A DNA stretch of 55,175 nucleotides from an uncultured Monoglobus sp. GTDB lineage: Bacteria > Bacillota > Clostridia > Monoglobales > Monoglobaceae. This document shows positions 46,762 to 55,175 of this stretch, in pieces (position 1 is the stretch's first letter; each line of letters opens with the position of its first letter). The notes under the pieces are model-generated. The model had not been told where the DNA came from, did not search any database, and was given only the letters and a program-made list of their open reading frames with translations. Both the position numbers and the translations under genes were made by a program. Where the stretch lies: assembly GCA_947625055.1 (NCBI GenBank), contig CANQMT010000018.1, positions 1-55,175 of the forward strand. Direction: 5' to 3'.

Positions 46762-46840
46762 TGCAAAGCGCCAACGAAGTGCGCTTTGTGGGAAAAGGAA
46801 CAATCGCAGAGCGATGAGAAAAAATCGCCTGCGATTTTTT
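46762..46840. repeat. Hairpin cluster, repeat family G plus AAAAAATCGC/GCGATTTTTT
   Basis: AAAGCGCCAACGAAGTGCGCTTT (also at 11868-11930), then ATCGC-AGA-GCGAT and a perfect 10-bp stem AAAAAATCGC-CT-GCGATTTTTT (46819-46840) that resembles a terminator. Confidence 0.6.
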
Positions 46841-46877
46841 GATAAGCGGCGCGCATTGTGACGTAGGGGTGATGCTT

Positions 46878-46961
46878 ATGAAAAATTTTGCTTTCAAAAT
46901 TTTAGCTGCATTGCTCGTAATTATCGTATTACTCGCGATCTTTGCATCTGCGGTGCAATAA
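46878..46961 (+). CDS. Putative type I toxin, 27-residue hydrophobic peptide
   Basis: The peptide begins MKNFAFKILAALLVIIVLLA and ends IFASAVQ: two lysines, then one continuous membrane helix. AGGGGTGATGCTT precedes the ATG, close in form to the ribosome binding region of the 34010 peptide (GGAGGTGATTGCT). Its stop codon is 5 bp from the terminator stem of an antisense RNA made from the opposite strand by a perfect promoter. The last six codons reappear as a remnant at 33742-33765 opposite a near-identical antisense RNA, showing that peptide and antisense RNA moved as one unit. This supports a type I toxin-antitoxin system; toxicity is inferred, not shown. Confidence 0.65.
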   Translation: MKNFAFKILAALLVIIVLLAIFASAVQ

Positions 46962-47062
46962 AAAATAACAACCGCCTTAAAGTTTTGAGCTGACTTTGGC
47001 GGTTGTTATCAAATAACCACGAAGCGGCCGAACCGTTTTTACGCTCTGCCGTTTCTCTTTCT
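46959..47062 (-). ncRNA. Antisense RNA to the 46878 peptide gene (putative antitoxin)
   Basis: About 105 nt from a start near 47062 to the T-run past the hairpin at 46967-47007. It contains AAACGGCAGAGCG and AAAACGGTTCGGCCGC, shared with the orphan RNA at 33640-33745. Its 3' end overlaps the toxin stop codon and 3' UTR. Ends are inferred. Confidence 0.68.
46967..47007 (-). terminator. Terminator of the antisense RNA
   Basis: AACAACCGCC / GGCGGTTGTT stem with inner AAAGT/ACTTT pairing; on the minus strand it is followed by ATTTTTTATT. Confidence 0.82.
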
Positions 47063-47068
47063 ATGATT

Positions 47069-47097
47069 ATTATATTATGATTTTGCATTTTTGTCAA
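47069..47097 (-). promoter_or_regulatory. Perfect consensus promoter of the antisense RNA
   Basis: TTGACA, exactly 17 bp, TATAAT on the minus strand, reading toward the 46878 peptide gene. Confidence 0.82.
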
Positions 47098-47239
47098 GTG
47101 GTATTTTGGGGCCGCACCTACGGCAAAAGGTTTTTGCCTCTTTGCCGCCCTATTGGTCGTAGGGGACGACGACCTCGGCGTCCCGCGGGCCGGATGTGGG
47201 CATCCGGCCCTACGAAATGTTGGTATGACTCCTTTAAGC

Positions 47240-47258
47240 GGGCGGATAATATCCGCCC
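47240..47258. repeat. Palindromic repeat family E
   Basis: Perfect GGGCGGATAATATCCGCCC followed by CTACG. Confidence 0.85.
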
Positions 47259-47267
47259 CTACGAACG

Positions 47268-47302
47268 TAGGGACTAGGAATTAGTAACTAGGAACTAGGA
47301 AC
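47268..47302 (+). repeat. TAGGGAN heptamer array (5 units)
   Basis: TAGGGAC, TAGGAAT, TAGTAAC, TAGGAAC, TAGGAAC, preceded by GAACG. Confidence 0.75.
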
Positions 47303-47409
47303 CCCTCTCAGTCTGCGGACAAGCCGCAGACAGCTCTCCCCAAGGGGAGAGCCGGGCGGCCGGGGTCGTCCGCCCCTACGGATTGGGTGGCGAGCCGGGG
47401 CGGAAAAGA

Positions 47410-47445
47410 AAAGAGGTACTGCTCTCCGCAGTACCTCTTTTTATT
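47410..47445. terminator. Terminator of the SLH-pectinesterase gene
   Basis: AAAGAGGTACTGC-TCTCC-GCAGTACCTCTTT, 13 perfect pairs, with T-runs on both strands. Confidence 0.88.
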
Positions 47446-47453
47446 ATTAACTC

Positions 47454-50400
47454 TTAGAAGTTAACGTTTACCTTTGTGTCGGCTGCGGGCATCTCGAAGG
47501 TGTAATATCCTTCCTTGCCCTCAACGGGTGTTACCGTTGTGCCGGGCAGCGTCAGAACTTCCTTGGCGTTCGGGCTGGTCTTGATCGTGATGGTCTCGCC
47601 GGGAGCCGCCATGTAAGACTTGGCCAGATTCTCGTCAGTCGATGCCGCTTTGTAGTTCACGGGAGCCCAGCCTCCGAAGTATTGCTCGGGTGTGGGCAGC
47701 GCGTAACCGTTGGCGTCGTAGGTTCCGTTGGGGTTATCGTTCGCCGTTGTGATATCCGTCGCAGGATCGCCCGCCTTGTAAACGCCGTTTACTACATAGT
47801 ATATAGCCACTTCGGGGCCGCTGCCGCTCATCGAGGTCCAGCCTGTGGGCTTGTTGACTCCGTCGCCTATCGTGGTGTTGTCGAAGATAGTAACGGTCTT
47901 GCCCTTGCCGCCCCAAGGTCTGCCCCAGTTGCCGCCTTTTCCGGCCTGCATACCCTCAGCGGGGTTCTTGGTGATCGTGCAGTTCTTGAAGTAGTAGCCC
48001 AGGTCTGTCTCGGCTGAGTTCTTGCAGGCCGTGATGTAGCCGCCGTTGTCGGTGTCGCTCATGCCCTGCCATCTCAGCTCGCAGTTCTCGAAGTAGCAGT
48101 TGTTTCCGCCGCAGATGTAGTCGGTGTTGCCCGAAATCAGGCAGTCCTTAACGTACATTGAAGACGCGCCTGTGCCGAACGTGTCCTGGCTGGATACGAA
48201 CGAGCAGTTGTAAAGCTCGATCTCGCTGCCGCCGGCGAATATAGCCGCCGCTCTCTCGTTGTAGGTCCTGTTGTTTACCTTGGTATCAAGGCTGTCTCTG
48301 AACACGTCTGTCTTGGCGTCTCCGCCGCCGGGAATTACGTGGTCGTCAAGCTCTTTCTGAGTGATGTACAGATTGAAGCTGCTTTGAACGTCGATGTTCT
48401 CCATGTAGAAGCCCCTGTTCAGAGTTCTGATCGTCGATCCCCAGTTGTTGACCGTCCACTGGCTCGTCTTGGCAACCGCGTATTCGGCGCTGTACCAGCC
48501 CTGATAGGACTTGCCCTCGCCGGTCTCGGGATCGCCCGCGTCTGTCTGAGGCGCGGCTGAGTCGTAAACATAGCCTATGCCGTAGTACCAGGTGATCAAC
48601 GGTCTTTGCTCGGGATCCGCCGCCTTGAGAGCGATATCGTCCATGTTGACATAGAGCTGCTCTTCATAGGTGCCGGGGTCGATAACTATCGTAACGACCT
48701 GACCGGGCTCTCTTGACATCAGTCTTACCGCCGCGAGAGCCTCGCTGATCGTTTTGTATTCCTTGTCGGCGCCGACCGTCAGAGTGTCTTTATAATCAAG
48801 CTTATCGGGGCCGTCCTTCATCAGAAGTATGTTCTTGAAGGGGTTCTGATCGCCCGCCAGGAACTGATAGCTTCCCGACAGAGGCGACAGCGTGTATGCC
48901 TGACCGTCCGCCGTCGTGAGGGCGATGTCATATGTCTCGTTGGACATCAGCGTAACCTTGTATGTGCCGTCCGCGGCTACGTCGGCTGTGGCGTAAGGCT
49001 CGGCCTCACCCTGCTTGGTGAATGTCAGCTTGGCGCCTATGGCCGCGTCGTAGGGATATACGGGCGTCAGCAGGTCGTGCGACGAGATCGTCGAAACATT
49101 ACCGCCTACCTCAGCGTTCGCGATAAGAACGAACGTCAGATCCATTGTCTGGTCGTATCTGTTCTGCTCGATCTTGATATGCTGAGATTCAATGGTCGCG
49201 CAGACGTCTGCTTCGCCCTCGATCGAGGGTGTAAACGTCTTGCCCTTGGGCAGCGTGATGCTGTATTCATCCTCAACGGGTATCGAATATGTTTCTGTCG
49301 GATCATCGTCATTTGTGAACACGATGTTCTTGCCGGTAAAATCGCGGCCGGTCTTGTTTATGAGCGTACCCGAAAGCGTCTTATCGGGAGTTTCCACATA
49401 GTACTCGATGAATATCGCGTAGAGGTTCTTGTTGGAGCCGCCGCCGTAGGTGTAAACGGGCTTGCCGCTCTCGGCCTGAGCCTTTGTAAGGTCGTAAGTC
49501 ACCGCCGTCGCGCCATCCTTGCCCGAAGCTTCCGAGGCAACGACCTCGGCTGTGCCGTCGCCGTCAGCGTCATAGGCGATGTTCTGGGATCTGCCGGCAT
49601 TGCCGTGACCGTCGAACACTGCCGTGACCGTGCAGGCATAGGGCTCGGGAATGATCGAAACATAAAGCTTCTCAGTGCTGCCGCCGCCGCCTCTCAGCGA
49701 GCCGGTCAATTTATACTCCTGTCCGTTGTCATGGGTGTAGTTCACGCTTCTGCTCGCGTCGTATACGTATCCGGGGCCTACTACCGCGCCGTCAACGTTT
49801 TCAACCGGAGTGGTAGCATTGGAATCGTAATTAGCAAGCGCTTCCTTGACCGCCGGGTTATCAAGCTTCCAGATCTTATCCGCGGGGAGCTCTCCGTCCG
49901 CCGCGTCAGCCTCTGCCGCCTCATAGGGCATATTGGCCGCGAGAGCCGAAGCCGCGAGGCCGGGCGAGAATATTATCGCGTAGTAGCTTGTGTTGTTGTC
50001 GCTGTATATCTGAACAGTCTGGCCTTTGAAAACATCCTGCTTGAATACCGGCAGACCGCCTTCAAGGTTCCCTTCTTCGCCTGTCTTAACCAGTGTGTAG
50101 GTGTTAAGGTCGTTATTGTTGGCCGCGATGTGCAGAACAGCGTCAACCTTGCTGTCACCGCTTCTCGCGTAAACTGTTACTACTCCGTCATCGGGAGCGG
50201 TAAACTCGAAGCACTTGTCCTTATCGTACTCGCCGGTCTCCGTGTTATAGACAACGCTGCCTTTGCCCTGAGACTTGATCATGCGGGTGAACTTCGCGCC
50301 GTCGGAGAAAGTCTTGTTGCTGCCCTGGTTGGCGTTCAGCGAGGGCTTTGTGCCCATGTCGGATACCGAGTAATATGTCAGTCCGTTAACGTCAACGATA

Positions 50401-53400
50401 GACTCGGGACCCACGTTGTATCTGTCGATCTCGCCGGCATCGTTCTTGTGGTCGCCCTCGGGGAACATTGTGGTGTTCACCGTGCCGTCGGCGTTAACAA
50501 ACGGCTCTTTGCCGAAGTCCCAAACGATCGAGCCTTCGGGGTAGTTGTTTCCGGCAGGGGGTTCCTGCGTTCCGGGAGTTCCTGCGGGAGGCGCCGCCGT
50601 GGGAGCCGCGGTAGGAGCTTCGGTGGGAGCAGCCGTGGGAGCCTCTGTGGGAGCCGGCGCTTCCGTGCTGTCGGGAACAACTATCCACGCTTCGCCCTCT
50701 CCGGTGATGTCGCCTATCGAAACTTCGTATTTACTCGACGCGCCGCCTTCGTAAGTCACTTCAACCTTTACGTCCTGAGCGGGCATCGTGAAGGAATTGC
50801 CGCTTACGGGGATATCCTTGCCGTCGGCGCCTGTCACTTTGATCACGGGTACAGCGCCCGCCGCCGCGGGTGTGCCGGTGTAAGTAACCGTCGCGCCTTC
50901 CTCGAACTGATATGTCTTTGTTCCGGGCTCCGCCGTCGCGGGAGCGTCTGTGGGAGTCGAGGGACCGGGCTGTACCGAGCCGCCGCCACCCGGCGTGAAG
51001 CTCAGAGACGGGAGATAGAAGCCGTTCGTTCCGCCCGCTACTCTTATTGTCTCGCCGGCTGCCAGATCAAACGAATAATCCTTTGTCAGTACTAACGGAT
51101 CCGCGCTGCAGTATGTCTCTTCATACTCTTTTGCCGAGCCTTTTGTTATCTTTATTGATCTTAATGTTGTGTCATCGGCGGACTTGTAAGGCGAATCGCC
51201 CGACGCCTTTACCGTGAACTTGATTGTTCCGGCCTCGGTCGCCGTGTATGAGAAGTAGCAGCTTCCCGACGCGCTGAGCTTGAGTCCGTCCTCCGCGCTT
51301 GTCGTGATGCTCTTTCCTCCCTTTACGCCCTTTACCGCGCCTACGGTTATGCCGTCAACTGTCGTCTGCGAAGCCGCAGCTTCATCAAGTGTGAACGAGA
51401 GGTCTTTCCACTCGCCCTCGGCAAAGTTCCATACCTTCGCCTCGCCGCCGACTACCGGAGGATTATCCGGAGCCTTTGTGGGCTGATCGGGAGCTGTCGT
51501 GGGCTGATCGGGAGCCTCAGTCGGTGTGTCGGGAATCGCTGTGGGCGTGTCGCCGCCGGCTGACGGCAGGAAAGTGAACGAAATGACTGTTCCGTTTCCG
51601 CTGTTAAACCAGAAGTATACATCGTCGCCCGCCTTGGCCGGATATGTCTCCGGAACTATTGAATCCGCGTTTCTGCCGGCGCTGTATTTGAGAGTCTTCT
51701 TGGTCGGGTTGTCAAGTCCGGTTCCGATCTGAGCGTTGATCTCAAGGTCGGCAAGCTCGCCGACCGTGCCGCCGGACTGTCCGGCTCTTATCTGAATGTC
51801 GCTGTCATACGGAACGGATACGGCAATAACATTGTTGAGGTCAAGATCGAAGTCAGCCATTGTGCCCGCTCTCAGGAGCAGTCTGCCGAGCGAATCCGTC
51901 ATACCGAGCTTGGGTTTGGTGCCCTCATTCTTTCTGAATACTTTCATATATTCCGTGCCGAATGTGGAGGATACATCTATTTCACCGCTGGTGGGCTTTT
52001 TGAAGCGGTAAACCTCATTGCCGCCTTCAAATACATCCTCTATATACTCATCAAGATGAGTAGAGGTGTTGTCCTTAACGGGCGTCAGAGCCGCCGCGTC
52101 AGCCGTCTCATCGAAAGCCGCGGAACCGCCCGCCGCGGGTATAAACTCGTAGCCGTAGATCGTGCCGGTCGTGCCGCCCGCCCAGAGGCCGTAGAGCTTA
52201 TCCTTGCTGAGGTTCCATGTCTTTGTGCCGTAGCCGTAATCCTTGGCCTCGGTCGTTGTTTCGATATTCTCGTCAGCGCAGGGAACCGTTCCGGTCGTCT
52301 CGTCGGCGAGCTTGGTGTCTTTGCCGCCGTCGGGAGTAAAGTTTGTGGTTCCGCTTTCGGGCTGGCGTCTGTAATAGATCTTGAATACTCCGTCAACATG
52401 AGGCGTTATCTCAAGGATCGTGCAGTTAAAGCTTGAGGGCGATCCGTCCGCGTTCGTGTCGCCGGTAGCTTCAAAGAATGTCAGATCATTGACAGATTTC
52501 GGCTTTGTGGCATAGCTTCTTACTCTCAGGAAGTATCTGCTGTCAAACTCCTTGCCGCCTATTATCAAGGTCTGGGGATTTTTTTGTTCGCCTATAGCGC
52601 CCGCGAACTTGTTAACAACGGTGATATTCGCGTCGTCCGTTATCTTGTCGCCGCTGCTCAGGACTGTGTCTTCCGTGACCGTGAAGGTGGTTGCGCCCTC
52701 GGGTGCGGGAGCCGCCGTGCCGGTCGAAGGAGCCTGAGTGGGCTCTGAGGGAGCGTCTGTGGGAGTCGAGGGATCGGGCTGTACCGAGCCGCCGCCACCC
52801 GCAGGCGTAAAGCTCAGAGACGGGAGATAGAAGCCGTTCGTGCCGCCCGCTACTCTTATTGCCTCGCCGGCTGCCAGATCAAACGAATAATCCTTTGTCA
52901 ATACTAACGGATCCGCGCTGCAGTATGTCTCTTCATACTCTTTTGCCGAGCCTTTTGTTATTTTTATTGATCTTAATGTTGTGTCATCGGCGGACTTGTA
53001 AGGCGAATCGCCCGACGCCTTTACCGTGAACTTGATAGTTCCGGCCTCTGCCGCCGTGTATGAGAAGTAGCAGCTTCCCGACGCGCTGAGCTTGAGTCCG
53101 TCCTCCGCGCTTGTCGTGATGCTCTTTCCTCCCTTTACGCCCTTTACCGCGCCTACGGTTATGCCGTCAACTGTCGTCTGCGAAGCCGCAGCTTCATCAA
53201 GTGTGAACGAGAGGTCTTTCCACTCGCCCTCGGCAAAGTTCCATACCTTCGCATCGCCGCCGACTGCCGGAGGATTATCCGGAGCCTTTGTGGGCTGATC
53301 GGGGGCCTTTGTGGGCTCTTCGGGAGCCGCCGCGCTTGTCAGCTCGCCCTCGCCGCCGTTTACTTTAAGCGTGGCGGTGTACATCTTTGCGGGAGCCTGC

Positions 53401-54938
53401 GTGGGCGTGGGAGCCTTTGTCGGCTGCTCGGGAACCTTTGTCGGCTGCTCGGGAGCTGTTGTCACGTCGGGAGCCGTCGTCTCGCCGGGAGCCGCTGTGG
53501 GAACAGTTGAATTTGAAACCGTGATCGTAACGTTATAAACCTTGCCCTGATCATCCGTGATGCGGAAAGTGTAGTCGCCGTCGGCCAGCTCTTTAAGGTA
53601 TTTTTCCTCAAAAGTAACTTTTCCTTCTTTGTAGGTGTAAGAATCAGCGCTCAGTTCCTTGCCGTCTAAGGCTACGGATACAGATTTGGCGTTCTCGCCG
53701 AGTTCAACATCCACGCTGCCGCCCTTGTCCGCTTCGTACTTCTTATCGTCCAGCTTAACGGGAGCCTCCGTCGCGCCGGGATCCGGAGACGAAGAAGCCG
53801 CGGGAGCCTCGCCCGTGCTTACAAAGCCCGCGTAATAGCTCGCATCCTGAGTTACCTTTATCTTAGCGGGATCAACGGGCTCTTTATTGGCCGCGTCGTT
53901 CGCGTCGGCCTGAGACTCGTACCAGCCAACGAATTTCGCATACGCCTTTGTGGGGTCGATAGGCATATTCGAGCTGAGGTACGCGTTCTTTGTATACGTC
54001 TTTGTGGTATAAACCTGACCGTCGCGATAGAATGTTACGGTGTATCTGGTCGTTCCGCTGCTTGAGCTTCCGCCGGGACCGCCGCCGTAATAGCCGCCGA
54101 TCATTCCGCTTACGGAATTGTTTGAAGACGACTCGTTAACCGTGGCCGAGCCCGAAAGGTTGAGCACGCCCTGATTGATCTGCGAGCCGCTTGTTGTAAC
54201 GTTGCCGGAAACCAGAGGCGAGATAACGACCTTTTCGGCAACTATGCCGTTAAGCGTAACGCCGCCGGCCTTAACCATTACGAAGCCGCCGACAAATGCG
54301 GGGCCGTAGGTGCCGGGAGCCGTTATGTACATCTTGATCATATTGTCAAGGATCTTCACAAATTCGGCTCTTGTGATCGTCGCCTGAGGTCTGATCGTTC
54401 CGTCCTCATAACCGCTTACATAACCCGCGGCGGTCATCGCTCCGATATAGCCGTTCGCAAAATCGGAAACGCTCTGATAATCCGCGTACTGCGTGATGCC
54501 CGCGTTTGTGTTGGCGGGAGTCAGGCCGTAGGCTCTGCCGATCATGGTCATGGCCTCTTCGCGGGTCATGTTCGCGTCGGGGCTCATTGTGCCGTCGCCG
54601 TTGCCTTTAAGAACGGCGGCCGCAACGAGGCGCAGAACTGCGTCCGCGTACCACGCGTTCGGGTCAACATCGCTGAATGAATTTTCGGCCTTGGTAACAT
54701 AGCCGATAACATTCTGCGTGATCTGCGCGACTTCCGCGCGAGTAATGAAGTCATCGGGTCTGAAATATCCGCCGTCGCCCTGTACCACGCCGTAACCCGA
54801 CCATACGTCGATCACGTCTTCGGCCCAGTGGCCGGCTGTGTCCTGATAATTCGCAGCCGAAACCGTTACCGCTCCGAAAGTTGTGAGCACCAAAGCGATG
54901 GCAAGTACCATTGCCAACGTTTTCTTTAAGGTTCTCAT
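47454..54938 (-). CDS. Giant S-layer-homology protein with C-terminal pectinesterase domain
   Basis: 2,494 residues. A signal peptide (1-28, ending VSA) is followed by three SLH domains (about 29-210: YQDTAGHWAEDVIDVW, FITRAEVAQI, ATITRAEFVKIL) that should anchor it to the wall. A GlySer-rich stretch, a bacterial-repeat-like domain and Pro/Thr/Ala linkers (EPTKAPDQPTKAPD type) come next, then at least six beta-sandwich modules of 150-190 residues, two almost identical. From about 2120 a parallel beta-helix pectinesterase (CE8-like) domain has D2252 (SSQDTFG), D2273 (SGNTDYICGG) and the GRPWGG arginine block. It should remove methyl esters from pectin at the cell surface, the intermediate modules probably binding substrate. 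AAGGAGGG precedes the ATG and a promoter lies at 55021-55049. Confidence 0.88.
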   Translation of the reverse strand: MRTLKKTLAMVLAIALVLTTFGAVTVSAANYQDTAGHWAEDVIDVWSGYGVVQGDGGYFRPDDFITRAEVAQITQNVIGYVTKAENSFSDVDPNAWYADAVLRLVAAAVLKGNGDGTMSPDANMTREEAMTMIGRAYGLTPANTNAGITQYADYQSVSDFANGYIGAMTAAGYVSGYEDGTIRPQATITRAEFVKILDNMIKMYITAPGTYGPAFVGGFVMVKAGGVTLNGIVAEKVVISPLVSGNVTTSGSQINQGVLNLSGSATVNESSSNNSVSGMIGGYYGGGPGGSSSSGTTRYTVTFYRDGQVYTTKTYTKNAYLSSNMPIDPTKAYAKFVGWYESQADANDAANKEPVDPAKIKVTQDASYYAGFVSTGEAPAASSSPDPGATEAPVKLDDKKYEADKGGSVDVELGENAKSVSVALDGKELSADSYTYKEGKVTFEEKYLKELADGDYTFRITDDQGKVYNVTITVSNSTVPTAAPGETTAPDVTTAPEQPTKVPEQPTKAPTPTQAPAKMYTATLKVNGGEGELTSAAAPEEPTKAPDQPTKAPDNPPAVGGDAKVWNFAEGEWKDLSFTLDEAAASQTTVDGITVGAVKGVKGGKSITTSAEDGLKLSASGSCYFSYTAAEAGTIKFTVKASGDSPYKSADDTTLRSIKITKGSAKEYEETYCSADPLVLTKDYSFDLAAGEAIRVAGGTNGFYLPSLSFTPAGGGGSVQPDPSTPTDAPSEPTQAPSTGTAAPAPEGATTFTVTEDTVLSSGDKITDDANITVVNKFAGAIGEQKNPQTLIIGGKEFDSRYFLRVRSYATKPKSVNDLTFFEATGDTNADGSPSSFNCTILEITPHVDGVFKIYYRRQPESGTTNFTPDGGKDTKLADETTGTVPCADENIETTTEAKDYGYGTKTWNLSKDKLYGLWAGGTTGTIYGYEFIPAAGGSAAFDETADAAALTPVKDNTSTHLDEYIEDVFEGGNEVYRFKKPTSGEIDVSSTFGTEYMKVFRKNEGTKPKLGMTDSLGRLLLRAGTMADFDLDLNNVIAVSVPYDSDIQIRAGQSGGTVGELADLEINAQIGTGLDNPTKKTLKYSAGRNADSIVPETYPAKAGDDVYFWFNSGNGTVISFTFLPSAGGDTPTAIPDTPTEAPDQPTTAPDQPTKAPDNPPVVGGEAKVWNFAEGEWKDLSFTLDEAAASQTTVDGITVGAVKGVKGGKSITTSAEDGLKLSASGSCYFSYTATEAGTIKFTVKASGDSPYKSADDTTLRSIKITKGSAKEYEETYCSADPLVLTKDYSFDLAAGETIRVAGGTNGFYLPSLSFTPGGGGSVQPGPSTPTDAPATAEPGTKTYQFEEGATVTYTGTPAAAGAVPVIKVTGADGKDIPVSGNSFTMPAQDVKVEVTYEGGASSKYEVSIGDITGEGEAWIVVPDSTEAPAPTEAPTAAPTEAPTAAPTAAPPAGTPGTQEPPAGNNYPEGSIVWDFGKEPFVNADGTVNTTMFPEGDHKNDAGEIDRYNVGPESIVDVNGLTYYSVSDMGTKPSLNANQGSNKTFSDGAKFTRMIKSQGKGSVVYNTETGEYDKDKCFEFTAPDDGVVTVYARSGDSKVDAVLHIAANNNDLNTYTLVKTGEEGNLEGGLPVFKQDVFKGQTVQIYSDNNTSYYAIIFSPGLAASALAANMPYEAAEADAADGELPADKIWKLDNPAVKEALANYDSNATTPVENVDGAVVGPGYVYDASRSVNYTHDNGQEYKLTGSLRGGGGSTEKLYVSIIPEPYACTVTAVFDGHGNAGRSQNIAYDADGDGTAEVVASEASGKDGATAVTYDLTKAQAESGKPVYTYGGGSNKNLYAIFIEYYVETPDKTLSGTLINKTGRDFTGKNIVFTNDDDPTETYSIPVEDEYSITLPKGKTFTPSIEGEADVCATIESQHIKIEQNRYDQTMDLTFVLIANAEVGGNVSTISSHDLLTPVYPYDAAIGAKLTFTKQGEAEPYATADVAADGTYKVTLMSNETYDIALTTADGQAYTLSPLSGSYQFLAGDQNPFKNILLMKDGPDKLDYKDTLTVGADKEYKTISEALAAVRLMSREPGQVVTIVIDPGTYEEQLYVNMDDIALKAADPEQRPLITWYYGIGYVYDSAAPQTDAGDPETGEGKSYQGWYSAEYAVAKTSQWTVNNWGSTIRTLNRGFYMENIDVQSSFNLYITQKELDDHVIPGGGDAKTDVFRDSLDTKVNNRTYNERAAAIFAGGSEIELYNCSFVSSQDTFGTGASSMYVKDCLISGNTDYICGGNNCYFENCELRWQGMSDTDNGGYITACKNSAETDLGYYFKNCTITKNPAEGMQAGKGGNWGRPWGGKGKTVTIFDNTTIGDGVNKPTGWTSMSGSGPEVAIYYVVNGVYKAGDPATDITTANDNPNGTYDANGYALPTPEQYFGGWAPVNYKAASTDENLAKSYMAAPGETITIKTSPNAKEVLTLPGTTVTPVEGKEGYYTFEMPAADTKVNVNF
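50942..51491 (-). repeat. Internal duplicated module, copy 2
   Basis: About 550 bp nearly identical at DNA level to 52751-53303, encoding a beta-sandwich module from WNFAEGEWKDLSF to GFYLPSLSF. Differences are few and scattered, with one 3-bp indel. Confidence 0.92.
52751..53303 (-). repeat. Internal duplicated module, copy 1
   Basis: Partner of 50942-51491, about 1.8 kb away in the same gene and orientation. Confidence 0.92.
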
Positions 54939-55020
54939 AAAAACCCTCCTTAATATAATATTTTATGTTTTTTACAAATTTTGCATGCCGACAAACCGAA
55001 AGTATCGGCAGATATTATAA

Positions 55021-55049
55021 ATTATACATCTTTTTTTAAAAAAAGTCAA
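55021..55049 (-). promoter_or_regulatory. Promoter of the SLH-pectinesterase gene
   Basis: TTGACT, 17-bp spacer, TATAAT on the minus strand; leader of about 75 nt with a GCCGA/TCGGC hairpin. Confidence 0.75.
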
Positions 55050-55175
55050 TATATTTTGCGCAAAAAATATGCCCCCGCGAGCCGCTGTTAAATAAATTTA
55101 CACGTCAATCTAATTTTGAAATAAAATTGTAACCCAAAGAATCCAAAAACATGATATACTTAAAAAGGGTGACAA

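Larger units (their letters stand above)
47117..47409. repeat. Patchwork of dispersed-repeat fragments
   Basis: Contains a left end of family C (GCAAAAGGTTTTTGCCTCTTTGCCG split from its right arm), GTAGGGG/CCCTAC stretches, a family E palindrome at 47240-47258, a heptamer array at 47268-47302, and CTCTCCCC-AAGGGGAGAG and TCTGCGG-ACAA-CCGCAGA hairpins at about 47310-47352. No gene is seen. Confidence 0.7.

Noticed and set aside
46595..46897. 100-codon minus-strand frame opposite the small peptide
   Set aside because: It runs through the heptamer array and hairpins and matches nothing recognisable; the peptide on the plus strand has the ribosome binding site and antisense partner.
49077..51095. 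672-codon open frame on the plus strand opposite the SLH-pectinesterase gene
   Set aside because: Low-complexity Arg/Ser/Gly shadow of the repeats; the minus-strand frame runs unbroken with recognisable domains.

Overview
The window looks like a chromosome segment of a spore-forming member of the Clostridia (Bacillota), probably an uncultured, moderately GC-rich gut or rumen lineage. The evidence is a sigma-G gene, a SipL-like SPOCS/LysM coat-morphogenesis protein, a CwlC-like amidase without a signal peptide, a BclA-type collagen-like protein, strong AGGAGG ribosome binding sites and consensus sigma-A promoters. Rubrerythrin and ferredoxin-tailed aldo/keto reductases suit an anaerobe. Lineage is inferred from gene content only; no rRNA or tRNA gene was found.

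Layout. 1-2,174: sigma factor and membrane anti-sigma pair, then an intergenic repeat patch. 2,175-10,366: sugar-related cluster with a divergent AraC regulator, a 1,677-residue GH3 glycosidase, and two aldo/keto reductases with two Fe-S motifs each. 10,559-16,355: DUF308 protein, small zinc-ribbon membrane protein, murA-walJ, amidase and a secreted phosphodiester glycosidase. 16,612-23,205: tetR divergent from an RND/MMPL exporter coupled to a large GLUG-repeat surface protein. 23,298-27,951: eno plus a HAD phosphatase, a DnaD-like gene, sigG and a D,D-carboxypeptidase. 28,457-33,526: dinJ-yafQ toxin-antitoxin, ftsZ, the SPOCS/LysM gene, rubrerythrin and ruvC. 33,527-34,350: a 'gap' holding an orphan antisense RNA and a type I toxin-antitoxin-like unit. 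34,351-40,652: DAHP synthase, collagen-like protein, ileS and an MntA-HepT pair. 40,709-54,938: two giant secreted proteins, an M60 (mucinase-type) peptidase and an SLH-anchored pectinesterase, separated by a second type I toxin-antitoxin-like unit and repeats.

The most interesting material lies in the gaps. Two short hydrophobic peptide ORFs (34,010-34,081 and 46,878-46,961) each converge on a roughly 110-120 nt antisense RNA driven by a perfect TTGACA-17-TATAAT promoter, and each antisense terminator hairpin overlaps or abuts the 3' end of the peptide ORF. This is the layout of Gram-positive type I toxin-antitoxin systems. A third antisense RNA (about 33,640-33,745) is nearly a copy of the 47-kb one but faces only a toxin remnant, so it may be an orphan, trans-acting antitoxin. 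The gaps also carry several dispersed repeat families: an 86-bp hairpin with 15-bp terminal inverted repeats that covary between copies and always lie 3' of a gene in the same orientation; GGGCGGATA-type palindromes; and 35-bp arrays of five TAGGGAN heptamers, one of which supplies the stop codon of ruvC.

Together the larger genes suggest a polysaccharide- and mucin-processing spore former: surface pectinesterase and M60 peptidase outside, a cytoplasmic GH3 enzyme and redox enzymes inside, with an unusually dense set of toxin-antitoxin loci (DinJ-YafQ, MntA-HepT and the type I candidates) within about 19 kb.
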